The notes below the pieces were generated by a model. That model saw only the letters and a program-made list of their open reading frames with translations. It did no database searches and was not told the DNA's origin. Below are positions 21,462 through 34,809 of a stretch of DNA of 64,000 nucleotides, piece after piece. Source of the stretch: Selaginella moellendorffii. Lineage: Eukaryota; Streptophyta; Lycopodiopsida; Selaginellales; Selaginellaceae. Position numbers and translations under genes: made by a program. Within the stretch, counting starts at the first letter, position 1, and each line of letters opens with the position of its first letter. The stretch lies in the NCBI RefSeq assembly GCF_000143415.4, contig NW_003314275.1, forward strand, positions 124,001-188,000. The letters are read 5' to 3'.

Positions 21462-24008
21462 ACTTGGTATTAGAGTTGTTCCTTAGTCTGACTTTTATTG
21501 GTGCTGAAGTATATCACCACTAGTGTTGGCATTGGAAGGTCCTAGGAGTGGGCTTGTCCTTGAGGAGTAGCAAGTCGGGAAGACATGGCTCTCCACTACA
21601 ATTCACGTGTGAACTTGTAGGCAAGGTGGTGGATAGAAAAGGGCCAATGATGGAACGACTTTGGGATCTTGGGAACAGTGTAAAGCTTTCCTCATTGAGT
21701 GAGGATGTGATCCAAATGAGCATTTGATGCAACAAACAAGCTAACATAGTTGTGGTAAACAACTATAGTTGGGATTACGGGAAAGATGCAAACTCCAAAA
21801 CAATAAAGGAGTTATAAGATTACCCTTATATAGTTGAGGCTGGTGCTCATAACTTTGAGACCGGAATTGATGACCATGGGAGGTCGAATACAGAAGAGGA
21901 CACAAGTCTTCAAAATGGTAGCTGGGGCTACCTCTAATAAATGCTGGAACAACCCAAGGAGTTGGGGGTGTACTCGGAAGATGAGTTGGTATTCTCATCA
22001 CATGGATAAGTGGTCCTAAGGGGCAAAAGGTTGCCCCAAAAGAACAAATCAAGTGTTGGAGTAACACTTGCAAAGATGGTCCTTGTGAGTAGGACCTGAA
22101 TACAAGAAGTTGTATTCTAGTGAGCTAATAGCTCAAAGGTAGGACCTCACGGGTCATCGGATGATAAAGTCCAAAAAGCTGGATGACTCAAATAAGAGTC
22201 AAGGAATAATCCTAAGGGATTGGTTGAAACATTTGGACTGAAGTGTATGGTGCCCCATGAGGTATGGGGAGGATGATAAGATCCAAGTATGAGAACAGTA
22301 GATATCTCATTGATGGCAGAATGTGCCATACTAAAATTGTGGGAAAGATGTTCCAAGAAGAAAGCAACTTTGGCCCAGAGTTGGGTGCAAACACTATGGT
22401 GCAGTGCTAACGAATAGTTAGTATGAGGAACAACCATATTGGCCTTGGCAAAGACCTAGACATTAATAAGTAGTGTCATAAGGATAGGCTCGTGGGGCCA
22501 ATGGTGTGGAGACACTAAATGTGCCAAGGTGTGATACCTTGAGGTTATGTTGGTGGGTTCATAAGAACCTCTTGCCAAAGGGAATCCCAACGGAAATGGA
22601 AATGGCATAGCCTAAAGCTAGAAGGCATGTGGTAGAGTGTGGTGACGAAAACAATGATGGAAGTGTGGAAGCACCAGCAATAAGTTATAGGACTTGACAA
22701 CTATGAGGCAACTAAGCAAGAGGGCAGTTAATTGGTTAAACGGGTAAAAGGTAGCTACCCAAGACTTCTTAATGGCATAAAGAAGTAAAATATACCCTTA
22801 TCAAGGATAAGTTGTTTATGTTGCGATATAATGAGTCAATGTCATAAAAGGAAATGCTCATTGTCAAGGAGGCCATCATTGGGACACCCAAACACTCTAG
22901 AACACTAGAAAGTGGTGTTTGGTGTCATGAGGGCAATGGATAATGCCTAAGGGATAAAGTCCCTAACAAATGATGGATAGAAGGTACTATCCAAATGTCC
23001 AAGGTTGCGGTGACGGGAGAAGTCTATCTACCCAAATCGAACAAAAGCTAAAGATGGAATTTTGGCGGGGCTAGTGATGGGCATATGAAGGCCCATAAGT
23101 AGCAACAGTAATCCTAGTATGGGGGATTACAAGGTGAACAAACCCGAATTGAGGAACCACTCCCTAGGTGGTTGAGTAAGTTCATCCTTATGAATACTTG
23201 CCAAGGCATGGTAGAAAGTGCAAAGCTATCTTCCTAGTCTGGAGGAGAATAACAAAAGGAAATGTATGAGGCCAAAAGGCATGTAGTATGGGGATAGAAC
23301 CGAACCATAGGAATTGATAGGCATGACCAAGGGTGGTTATGCAAGTATGGAGTGGAGTGTTACTAGCGACCGGGATGCCATGGAGAGTCTAAAGCATGGG
23401 ATTGTCCATGTTGGACTATATGGTAATTGGAAAACTTGCGAAAGGAGAGGCCTTAGCAAGCCAAAGAATAGAGTTCCTTGAACGTTCCCCTAGGTAGATA
23501 AGTACTTAGTCAGCCAAGTGTAAATGGTTCATAGGACGCACGAAATCAGAGTGGCGCAGCAGAAGCGTGGTCTTGAAGCTTGCCATGAGGCGAGGCTATC
23601 AAGATTGGGGAAGTAGTTCCCGAGTGTTCAAAAAGAGGGCTTTGAACAAAAGCTGATGGTTAGGGACTTTCACGCTTATGCATGAACTATGTTATGGTGG
23701 CCGAATGACTTGCTAAGTGAGATTGGCAAGTCGGGGGGAACGAATACCCTAGTTGAAGGAGCCAACTTCAAAGGGGTGGCCCAGGGGGCCGAGCATGGAG
23801 GAGTCCATGCATGATCACAAAACATGTCAAGTGAGAGGACTTGGCAGTGCAGAGGAACTAGGTTCCTAAGCTGTGATCTGTAGCGCACTTTAAATATAAA
23901 TTGGTGCACCAGCGTGGGGAGTCACGCCAGGCATCCGGTGTGATGCTGTTCGTAGATGCATATACAGAGGTTGGGTTTGAGTCCCAACCCTCTAGTGCTT
24001 GGGTTCGA
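21462..24008 (+). other. LARD C internal region, left part
   Basis: Collinear with LARD B from about 6633 to 9196, including the tRNA-like segment near 23900-24000. No conserved reading frame. It ends at the 17-bp target-site duplication of the LINE (23992-24008). Confidence 0.8.
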
Positions 24009-24111
24009 TGCAACATGTATGTACATTTCTCCAAGTCCCTTAGGGACTGATACAAAAAACAAGAATCCCTTAGCACTATTCACTCAACTATGCTGTCCTG
24101 CAATTCTCTAC

Positions 24112-27100
24112 CTAATAGTGACTGCTGCCCTCCAATCGTGGCTGCTGTGGTTGTCGCCTCCACAGTGCATCCAGTGCCAGATCACCACGTCGAGCCTCCT
24201 TTGTTACCGTGTCCGAAGGTCTCCATTTCCACTTGACCTCCCCCTCGTGTTCAATTCCGTAGCACGGAGTCCATAGTCGTCGCCAAGCTGTGAGCGCCTC
24301 CCTGTTTTTCCCATGCTCCTGGAGCAGCGTATCCCTCAAGCGGATAGCAGCCAGTGTGAGCCTCCACCAATTCGCCATGATCACTGAAATCCGAGCACAT
24401 TGCCCTTCGAAGTGGTTGCGGTTTCGAGCCTCCCAGAGTGCCTGTACCCCGGAAGCCCGCCATACCTCCCATCTCGCCCGTCCAAGGGCCTCCCACACTA
24501 TGGTCCCAACTTCCACTCCTACCACATCCCACCTAACTCGGGTGCCCCATCCTGAGCGTCCCCAACACCCGATCTTCCGCCAAGTTGCTCCTGTGCATGG
24601 TCCCCTTGCCTCTGGAAACCATTGGGTGACATCCCCTTCTCGAATTTCAAAGTCCTACTTGTCCCCTAGTTCCCTCGTTGCTTTTGCTATCTGCCGCCAC
24701 GTCTCCTTAGCCACGTCACGATCCCAGAGGAGGTGTGTGACCGTCTGCAGTTCCCCGCATTCTGAACACCTGCGAGCATTCTCCGCTTGAAACCGCTGGC
24801 CTACTGGCAGCCCATGCGTCGCCACGAGCCAAGAGGTTACCTTTGATTTTTCCTGGATCGGTAGTTTCCAGAATGCCAAGGTGTTGTCAATCACCTGGTA
24901 TGCCTCCACTCCTAGCGCGATCCACTTTTGCCATAGTTGTGGGATTTCTTCTCTCTCAAATTCCCTGTTCACCATCAAACCATTCCGTGCATCTTTGACC
25001 TCGTAAGTGAAGAAGCCGTTCGCCCTACGTCTCCACACTGCTGGGTCCCAATCCAGGTCTTCTATTAACTCTTTCCTCCACCATACTAGCCGTCCATCTC
25101 CTTCTAGCCAACAAGGTGACTCTACCACCTCTGTCCGAGTTGCTGTCTGTCTCAGAACCTGGATTCGTCCTTTCACTTCATCATCCGTGACCTATGGTAT
25201 CTATTGGGGTCCTCCCGCCTTGAGGAGTGTGTCACCTCTCAGTACACGAAAAGGCCTGCCGAGGTTTTGGTCTGGGTCTGTCACGAACCACACCTCAATC
25301 TCCCCCACATTCCACGTTGGGGTTGGCATCGTGAACACCCGAGTCCATTTCCCAAGTGGTACCTGCTCGCCATCCAACGTCTCCTCCCTTTGAATTGCCA
25401 CAAAGTCCCCAGCGTGTAACCTTCTTGCTGGCCATTTATCTACTGTCCATGCCTCTGTCACTGCCCGCAGTAGCCTCAGTAAATCCCATTGCACATCCCG
25501 CCACTTCCCTGGCCCGAAAACTTGGAAGCGCCGGGATGATTTCTGTGGATCCGGATCTACCACTCCAACTAGTTGCTTGACTGTCCTGAAGCCTCCTTGG
25601 TGTACCCGCCTCCATATGGTGTAGTGGTTCTCTCGGCCTAGTGTTCTGTCTCTTGCCTTGAACAACTCATTGAAAAACAGCGGCTGATTCAGCCAATCCT
25701 CTGCCCTGTTCGGGATGACCTGCGTCACTGGAAATGACTTCCAGAGCCAATGAAGACCCTGAACCAACTGGCCTCCCCTTACCACCTGTGTTTGTCCTTC
25801 TGTGAACATCCAACGGGGGTCCTCGTCCCAAACTCTTGCGAATCCATGCTTCGGCCTGATGGCTAGCATGCTCTTCCTGAAAAGAAGCTTCCAAGCTTGA
25901 GCCCCCGGTTGAAGGCCCATTAGTATGACTTTGTACCTCATCACCTTGCTGATGTCACTTGGGTCGATTATCCCCAAGCCGCCTAAAACTCGTGGTCTCG
26001 CCGTCGACTGCCATGCCACCTTGGCCATCGTCTGGCCACTGACCAGCGCTCCCTTCCACACATACATGTGCACCATGGACCTTATGCGTTTGATTGTTGT
26101 CTCTAGAACTGGCCATACTGAGAGGTGGTACCACGTACACGGCAGCACGATGCTTTTCGCCACCACCACCCTTGCCGGCAGTCCCAGTTTCCGTGGCGCC
26201 CATTTCTGAATCGCTGTTCTGGTCCTCCGCAGCAGCACTGAGTCCTGCGTAGAAGCTTTGAACTCACCTCCTACCTGAATTCCCAGGTAGCATGTGTCCT
26301 CCCCTGGTGATAACCACTAAAAGTCGATGTCTCGTCCCCACGCCTCGATGTCAGATTTCCCCCAGTTGATTCCTATCGACTTGTTCCAGTTGATGGCCGC
26401 TCCTGCTGCTGTGTTGAAGGCCTCTAGCCTGGCCCTTGCAGTGTCCAGGTTAGCCTTGGTACCTAGCAGAAAGAGTGCTGTGTCGTCCGCAAATGCGCTG
26501 TCGAGCAGGTCCCTTCCCACTGTTTGAGTTCCAGGGAGTTGCTGTCTTTCCTTGGGTAACTCCACGCCCCTGATTCCTTCACCTTCCGCCAGGAACGCCC
26601 CTAGAGCCTCCGTGACCATGAGGAAGGTACGGAGCCAACAGGCAGCCTTGTCACACCGATCTCCCTAGTCGAAACCACGGACCTGTTTCTCCATTGATGA
26701 CCACCCTGCTTGATGCTCCCCGGTACAGGAGAGTGATGAGTGTTACCATGGGCACTGGGATTCCTATCCATCTCATACAGTCCTCCAGGAAGTCCCAGTC
26801 CACCCGGTTGTATGCCTTCCCGAAATCCAGTAGCCACCACATTCTGCCTCGAGGATTTTGCCCATCTTTGGGCCAGGAGATAGGTCCAGATATTCTCCGC
26901 AATCTGTCTCCCTAATACGAAGCCTGTCTGTTGTTCTCGAATAATGATGGGCATCACCGGTTGCAATTTGAGCGCCATCGCCTTGGCGTAGATTTTGTAT
27001 GCTGTAGATTTTGTACGCATCGTTATTGGTCTCCAGTTGCGCAGTTCTTGAAGGTCCCCTCTCTTTGGAAGTAGTGCGATCTGGCCCTCCAGTATCTCCG

Positions 27101-28628
27101 CCGGGAGCTGCCCTGCTTGCTGCGCCTTTGTCCAGGCCTCCATCATCAGCGGGCCAATCACCTCCCAGTTTCTCTGAAAGAATCTCGGGGGCAGTCCATC
27201 TATCCCGGGCATTTTGTCGTCGCTCAGTCTGTCCAAGGCCTTGCGGAGATCTTCCACGGTGAGGTCTGCCGTGAGCTGTTCGTTCCATTCCTGCGAGACT
27301 CTGTGCAGCAGCGTCTTCAACACCTTCTTCGCTGCCCGGGCTCTGACTGTAGTCTTCGGTTGTGCTGTGTACAACCGTTCGTAGAACCTTTGTGCCAGTT
27401 CTTGCATGCCTTGCTGGTCCTCTACCAACTTTCCATCTTCTGCCTTGAGGCCCAGAATGGGTGGTGAGTCTGAGATTGGGCGGATGCCTCTGTAGAAGGC
27501 CTTGTTCAGCAGCCGCTCGTTTACCGCCCATGAGTCCTCTTGAGTACGCACTCCGGAGCTCCAAGCCGCGAATTCCCTCTCCTGTAGTTCTGCTTCCCTC
27601 TGATCCAGGGCCTCCTGCCACCTTCCTGCGTCCTTGGCCGTTAGCACCATCCTCTAAGCTGTTGCCACCTTCTTCCTTGCTAGGCGCAGCTCCTTCATTA
27701 CTTCACCCTTTATTGCCTGCTGTCTCTCTCTCAGCTGGTCCGAGCAGTCTTGCAGCATTGTGGTGAGCACTAGTTCACTTCCCTCCAGAATCCGACTAAC
27801 TTGTGCCGCTGCCTGTGCATCTGCCAAGGTGTGGATTGAGATGGCTCGCTGCACTGCTTTACCTTTGTCTTTCTGGAGCTCGATTTTACACCGGACTGGG
27901 TCGTGGTCCGAAAAAGAGGGGAAGCATGGCCACGTCTTGAGACTCCCGCCATCTTTTCTCACTCTAGGGGAAGCGTATATCCTGTCCAGTCGTGACTGAC
28001 AACTTGTTGACTCCCGACGGGTGTAGGGGTGTGCATGGGGGGTGAATCCTTCCTCGTGTTGCAGGTCCACGAGGTCCAGCTGTTCTGCCAGTGCCAGCCA
28101 TTGTAGTTGTTCCCGGCCCTGGATGGTCTCTTGGCCTCCTCTCCTGTCCTCTGTGTTTTCCACCATCTTGAAATCCCCTAGCACCAGCCAATGCTCTGCC
28201 CGGCCCCTTGTTTTCACTCGAAGTTCTTCCCAGAAAAGGGTCCGAGCCCGTCTGTTGGTTGGGGCGTAGACATTTAGGATCCCCACTCGTCCAAAGTGCA
28301 GGCTGAGCACCAGGAGCTGCGCTCTCCCCGGCACCAACACTTCATGATCCCTTGCTTGTGCTGACCATCTAGTGGAGACCACGATGGTTGTGCCCCCCCC
28401 TGGCCTGGACCGAGCTGCTACCGCTGCATTCCACCAAGTTTTCCCTCTCATGCCGAAGTTGTAGTCTGGTTCAGCGTCCATCTTATGTTCCTAGATGCAT
28501 AGAAAGTCTATCCCACCTTCCAGTCCCAACTCCCTTATATGCGACTTGAGTTGGATTCTTTTGTGGAGCCTATTGTCCGTGGAACTGAGGCCTCGGCAGT
28601 TCCACATCAAGCACGTTAGGGCCGTCAT
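24112..28628 (-). pseudogene. LINE ORF2: endonuclease / reverse transcriptase
   Basis: Starts at the ATG at 28628. The endonuclease shows MWNCRGL, LVLGDFKMVENTEDR, SRLDRIYAS and FSDHDPVR, the last being the APE-type SDHxPV box. A TAG at 28491 replaces the residue before EHK of the QEHK motif. RT follows: MPGIDGLPPRFFQ, LRNWRPITM, LLDFGKAYNRVDW (motif A), FADDTALFL (catalytic FADD). The C-terminus has CSECGELQTVTHLLW, a zf-RVT-like finger. Stops are at 28491, 27654, 26317, 25201 and 24655, with frame changes near 26850 and 26640. The protein would nick target DNA and reverse-transcribe the LINE RNA. Confidence 0.9.
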
Positions 28629-28726
28629 GGTGCGACATACTTCCAGGAGAACCTGTTGGTGCTTGGCTGCGCCCTCCACTCTGTGGAGATGGTCCACACT
28701 GCTGTTGGCTTCCCTCCGTGTCTGGC

Positions 28727-30715
28727 TCAAGAGAAACCCCGTACCGTGTAATTCACGAATCCTGTCCACTCTGTTATCGCTCGCTCCATCCGAGTCTGGT
28801 AGTCTCCGAGAGCTACTATCTCTGGGAAAGTCCCATTTCCACGCTGGACCAGCCAATCTCCTGCCTCTGACGTTGCCAGCTCTCTCTTCGGGGGAATCCA
28901 TCGGATCGCCAAACTCACTGTTTTGGGGAGTACTGTCTGGAAGCCTTCCACGCTGGTTTCCACTGAGGGACCTTCAAAAAGCCTGCTCTTGGAGCCCGAA
29001 CCTGCTACAGGTGGGGTCATCGGGAACCTGATGTGTAGGGCACTAGCTGGTTCACGTTGTAATAGCATCTTTTCTTCCTCCTCCGGAAGCTCGAATGGCC
29101 GTTCCGGGGCCAGTTTCTCCGTCCTCGCTGTACATGCTGTCTCCTGGTGGCCCAGCTTCTGACAGATCCTGCATCTTCTTCCTGTGACTTCTGTTTGGAC
29201 CCTGATGTATTGTCCCAATACAGCCAACTCCGTTGGGGTCTCTGCTGGAGAGTCTACAAAGACTTTTAGCCTGATCGGGCCTAGCACTCCGCCAGCTTCC
29301 ACAGTATCCAGCCCTGAAGCAATATTCCCAATACTGCTTTCCACCAACTCTTTCACCGCGTCCTGTGATCTCATTTCCATCGGGACATCCCAGAGTGCAA
29401 TATTGAGAGGAAAGCTCCCTCCTTTCAGACGTGCTTGTTCTTCTGCAGTGAACCTTGGGACCCAGGGGTGGAAAGACACAACCCATTGGCTATCAATCAC
29501 TCCATATAGCTCCTTTGCTCGCCTTCTTGCCTCCTCATCCTCAAACACGACTGTGTAGCACCCTTTACCATGCGGGACTAGCTTCTGGACTGTGATCCCT
29601 TTCTCCAGCGATGCGTTGAGCCAGTCGATGGCTAGGCGTCCTGTTGGGAAACTACCTCGGAAGACCGCGATAGTTGCTTTTAGTTTTAGCTCTGCTTCCT
29701 TAGCCACCACTACTTGCTGCAAGTGGTCCTGTAGCTGCACTGCTTTAGTCATGCTATTATGCATTACCCTCCCACTATTGGGGACCTGCACGTTTGTCTT
29801 CATCTCTAAGCCGTCTCCACTTCCATGCGTACCCTCTTTGCTGTTCTGTCCTGCATCAACATCCTGGTCCTTGGATCCCTCAGGGTCCTTGGACTGGTCC
29901 TCTCTCCCACCGTTTCCTCCATCCCTTTCTGCTTGAGCTTTGGGGCACTCAGCTTCCTCTCTTTCAGATAGGTCTCCTGTTTTCTTTTCGATCGCCTTGC
30001 CACCCTTCCTGGAGACTTGCTTCTTCTCGTGAACTGGTGAATCCTCTTGTTATAGGAATTCTTCCACTGCTTCTGTCCACTCTATCCTCTCTTGCTCCTT
30101 GCTCCACGCTTTCAACTTTCTCCTAGCCACCTTGCGTTCCTTTTTCTTTTCTGTTTTGTTCTTCTTGCACTCATTCTGGGCCTCTTCTCTCATTTGTTGC
30201 ATTTCCCTCTCCTGGTCCTCGAGCAGCTCTGTAAGAGGCTTATCTAAGTCTCTAGGCTTCTGCTGCTCCCCTTGGGTGTCTTTCCCTTGTCCGCTTCAGG
30301 TGGCCATCCTTTCTTCCAGGTTTAGCAGTTTTGCCTTGTCCAGATTCTTCCTGCTCTCCATCTCATCCGCGACTAGGTGGAAAGCCTCCCTGTATGCTGG
30401 GCTGAGTACTAGGTCCTCCCCGAGTACATTTGTCTCTTGGTGCCAGATTTCTGCCATGAGAATATCCTGGTGTAGGATGAGATCTTCTGTGGAGCTCCTA
30501 CTAAGCTTCAGCTTGAAGTCCCTCGGACACCAACGCAGCTCTCCTGCATCGGACAAGCATGGCATGCACTCCTGTACGTCGACTGTCCTCGTATGAGACT
30601 TGATCTTTGGTTGAGATCCCACCGATTTAGCAGGAGACTGCATCTCCGGCTCCTTCAGTCTGTTTGTGAGGTCTGAGAGGCATCTGTGCGCAAACTTGTG
30701 GCTGAGTGAGACCAC
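28727..30715 (-). pseudogene. LINE ORF1: DUF4283-like RNA-binding protein with zinc knuckle
   Basis: One minus-strand frame runs from at least 30715 to the stop at 28727, broken by two in-frame stops (30296 and near 30050). The first part is acidic. The middle is highly charged (KKERKVARRKLKAW). The C-terminal part from 29803 has the DUF4283-like block (AIDWLNASLEKG, WVVSFHPWVPRF, ALWDVPMEMRSQDAVKEL) and a CCHC knuckle CRICQKLGHQETAC. This is the usual arrangement of plant L1 ORF1, which binds the element's RNA. ORF2 starts about 100 bases downstream of its stop. Confidence 0.85.
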
Positions 30716-31974
30716 AATGCTCTTGTCTCTGATATTCGCTCGATCCAGTGGCAGGGTGTTGTCCCCTAGGACATTCTCTCCCTTCCTGCTCGTTCAGGCT
30801 CCTCTGCGTTTCAAGGTCGTCCCTTGTCTCCCATCTCGGGGTGTGTGATGTTGGAGAGGGCTCTCGTTCCACTCTAGGCTTAGTGGTGGGGGACACCGTA
30901 CTCCCCTGATTGTCCTCTTTTCCTGTTTCTACTCTTGCTCGGCTTGTCTTGCCTCGCTCGCGAGTGACTCTCCCTTGCTTACGTGGTGTTGTTGTCCGGG
31001 AACCTTCGCCACCTTTCATCTCCCGGTTTGGTGTTGCCATTTCTCTTGCTTCTAGGGCTCTCAAGTGACTCCTCAGAGTTGCATTTCCCAGCAGCTGGTG
31101 CTGTTCCACTGGTTCCTTGTCCACTGGAATTCCGAGGCTTAGCCCCGCACTCTGCTCTAGTATGCCCAACCTTATGGGACTTCTCACATCCTCCTCCTTT
31201 GCCCATACCTTCTTTGCCAGCCTCCCTAGGCTCCTTGTCCACCTGGGGCTCACCCTTCCCTCGACTGTGTCCTTCTGTGTTTCCGCCCAAAGAGTGTCTT
31301 TAGTGGACTGCAAGTCCTCCCTGGCTCGGCTCGAGCTTGAGCCTTTGTCTACTCCAACTTGGTTAACCTTGCATCTGTCCATTGATCAAACTGAGCTGGC
31401 TGGGGCGCCTCCGACCACTGCTCGAGACTCCCTCATCTTGGGCGTGCTGGCCACTACCATTCCCTTGAGGAGCTTGAGATTTTCTTCTGCCCGGGCCATC
31501 GTCTCCTTAGTTCCTCTCTGTATTTCTTCTATGAGATCCTCTATCTTTTTCACCTTCTGCTTCTCACTGTCCAACCCCTGGGACTGCTCCGTCTATGGGA
31601 CTCCTCTGTTGGATGCGTTGCTGCTGGGATCCAAGTTCATCTTACCAAGCCCTGTGTTGTCGTGGCAGCCGAGGGGTTGCTGCTTCGTGCCCATTGGGGT
31701 CTTGTGGCTTGCTGATTGTCCTTTGATCAGTCCACCTTGGGGTAGGCGAATGCTGAGGCCTCTCCCTCTTGTCCCTCATCCCAGCATGATGGGCTGCCCT
31801 CGAGCTCTTCCTCTGCTCGGTGATTTGTTTAGGTCCATCCTGGGCACAAGAAAATGAGACAACACAGAGATCAGAATAGAGAGCTTCTTCCCTGAGTCTC
31901 GCGGCAGATGCCCCCGCTGACGGTAGCAAGTGTGGGGAGATTGGGCTAAAACGCCAATCATTTTTTTTAGGTCC
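30716..31974 (-). other. LINE 5' region
   Basis: GC-rich DNA upstream of ORF1 within the LINE. A 251-codon minus-strand frame (31382-30627) is rich in Arg, Glu, Thr and Ser and is out of frame with ORF1. It may be an N-terminal part of ORF1 displaced by a frameshift or only 5' UTR. It ends in an A-run (T8 on the plus strand, about 31961-31968) just inside the target-site duplication. Confidence 0.5.
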
Positions 31975-33474
31975 CTAGTGCTTGGGTTGGAGTCCCAATT
32001 CACTAGGGCGCGGTGATGGTTTGGAATATGAGGACACTCATTTTTCGGTGGTCATGGACTCTTAGTAAAGAGATTAGCTTGGGCACACCACCAAGCGGGG
32101 GATGCCCCAGAGTCGTGATGCACAGTTAAATTGCTTAGAGTGAAAGCTCGGCATATCTAACTTGAATACTTTGGTGCAAAAGACACCAAGGACGTGGTGA
32201 ATGAAATGGGGACACCCAGTCTCAGTTGCTATGGATCCTTGGCCGGAAGGGCTGGCTTGGGCGCACTGCCAAGTGTGGGGGATTCCCCCGAGGTCATAGT
32301 CAACAATTTAAAAGGGTCTGGAAGACCTAGTTCCTATTTGTAGACTTGTTAAGGGGTCAAGATGAGATCACCAGGTGATCTTGTGGCTAAACAAAGACAA
32401 GGTCTTTGTTTGGGTTAAGGATTATAATTCCCAGTTCAAAGTGTTGATTTGAACTATTGATAATGGTGTGACTTGGTCAAGGTGACCAAGTGAGAAGGAT
32501 ATCTAAAGGGAAATCAATTGTGCCAATACGATGGTATAGTAAGTCCAAGAAAGTAGTCTCGGGGAGAGACCCATGGAAGGGTCGCAAAGTTGGGCCGTGG
32601 ACGAAGCCCGTAGTAGAAATTGCTAAAGATACCTACTAAGGGTGAGCACCCACTGGACTTAGCAAAGTAAAGCCTTTGCCATGGAACCAAAAAGATATCT
32701 CGAGAATGAAGGTAGTGATCCTATGTTGTTCAGTGCAACAATCAATGGATAAAAGCAAAAGACTAGTGGCCAAGTGTGGGCCATGGAGTTCATTGAAAGG
32801 AATCCAAATGGCAAAGTTAGGCATGAAACACTAATATGTTGGATGCTAACGGATTGTGAGAAAGGAAGTGTGCTTCCAAGGATGGATTCCTAAATGCTCC
32901 AAGTTGGCAAAGGTGAAAGCTCCAAGGGAGGGAACGGCGAAGTAGCCAAAGGATAGGGCCGTGGATAGCTCTAGCACAACTTACAATGGCTGGAACTTAG
33001 TGCCAAAAGTGGCATAAAATAGAAAGGAGGATGATGGCACCCTCAAGTGGGGAGCTTCCTAGGATGGGAAGTGAAATTGCACAATATGTGCAATGAAAGG
33101 TGTCAAAGATACCAAAGAAATTGATTTCGAGAAGTCAAAATTAAAAGTTCTAAGATGAATTGGTTATGTCAATAGAAGTTGAGACTACTCGAGAATGAGT
33201 AGTGGAATTGAGTTAGAGAAAGTGTCTCTAATAGGTTTAACGAGAACTGAACCAATAAAAGGGGGCAAACCACCCCAGGTGGCCGAATGAGTCTCTATGT
33301 TGGAGAGACTATGCCCTTAGAGGATGGACAAGGCATGGCGAGCCTTCAAGGTCAAACCATAGACAAATATTGGTTGGGTGCCAAGGATAGAAATGGCAAT
33401 ACCTGTGGGTGTTACTTTATAAAAGGGTTTAGGGTTTGATGAGGACATCGAACTTCATCTATGGGTGGTGGAGT
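31975..33474 (+). other. LARD C internal region, right part
   Basis: Collinear with LARD B about 9181-10686. It ends with a purine-rich tract ATGGGTGGTGGAG immediately before the 3' LTR. Frames matching the longest LARD B frame are broken here by stops. Confidence 0.8.
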
Positions 33475-34773
33475 TGTGAGACATAAATCCCTAAGCCCCA
33501 AAGTGGAGCCGAAAGGGTGCCACATGGTAGTGGCTGAAACAAAAGCCAAACGAGCGTAACACATTTGGACTAAAAGGCTCCGACTTGAAAGGTTGAGAGT
33601 GGGAGTGGAAGTCCCAACGGAGTGCTCAAGGAACGAGCATGAAGCGAGCAATAAGCGAGGCTCCAAAAAGGGACCCAAAAGGACCAATACATGACACGTG
33701 GAAGTGTCCGAGATGGAGTCCAAGATGGACCCGAGATGGAGTCCGAGATGGAGTCCGAGATGGACCCGAAATGGAGTCCGAGATGGACCTAAAATGGAGT
33801 CTGAGGTGGACCCGAGATGGACCCAAGATGGATCCGAGATGGATCCGAGATTGAGTCCAAGGTGGACCCGAGATGGACCCAAGATGGATCCGAGATTGAG
33901 TCTGAGACGGACCCGAGATGGAGTCCGAGATCGACCGAGACGGAGTCCGAGATGGAGTCTGAGATGGAGTCCGAGATGGAGTCCGAGGTGGACCGAGACA
34001 GAGTCTGAGATGGAGTCCGAGATGGAGTCCGAGGTGGACCAAGACGAAGTCCGAGATGGAGTCCGAGATGGACCCGAGATGGAATATGAGAAGGACCCAA
34101 GATGGAGTCCAAGGTCGAGACCGAGACCGGGACCGAGACCGAGACCGAGACCGAGACTAAGACCGAGATTAGGACCGAGACTAAGGCCGAGGCTGAGTCT
34201 GAGTCCGAGTCCGAGTCCGAGTTTGAGTCCAAGTCTGAGTTTGAGTCTGAGTTCGAGTTTGAGAGGGTGAAAGCCCAAAGCGTTCGTCTCCCAGACCTTG
34301 GGGGGTTTGGTGAGCTCCAAAAGTATAGTAGAGGGAGGACTCCAGTGGAGCCAGTTTGGCCAGGAAAGGCCAGTTTGGCCTAGAAAGGCTGTACCCAGTG
34401 TTGGGTGATGAGCTGCCCACTGGGAAGTCCAAGACTAGAGTGAACACAGACCGACAAGTGGGGTAGCTTGGTGAAGTGTTCAAAAGCCGGCTCTAGTTCC
34501 CCCGGGAGATCGACTGGCTGATGCTCCCAGTCCAAGTGTGGGTGACACTACCTACTTAGATACCAGGCGTGGCTCAACAGAACCTCGCTCTAAGCCCATG
34601 GCTAGAGCACCCAAAGGCAGAAGGCGAGGAGAGTACCCACAAGGCTTGCGTAAGGCCACGGTGTTCCGAAATGTTGTCCCGAAAGCCCAGACTGTGGAAA
34701 GGAAGAGGAGTAATCCTTTGGTGTAATGACCAAGGATACAATCATGTGGTGAGGAAGTCCTAGAGGACAGTGG

Positions 34774-34809
<36 letters not shown>

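Larger units (their letters stand above)
24009..31974 (-). mobile_element. L1-type LINE inserted in LARD C
   Basis: Flanked by a 17-bp duplication CTAGTGCTTGGGTT(C/G)GA at 23992-24008 and 31975-31991, with one mismatch. On the minus strand it carries ORF1 (DUF4283-like plus zinc knuckle) and ORF2 (AP endonuclease, reverse transcriptase, zinc-finger tail). Several in-frame stops and two frameshifts mark it as inactive. GC content is clearly higher than the surrounding LARD. No poly(A) is visible at its 3' end (24009). Confidence 0.92.
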
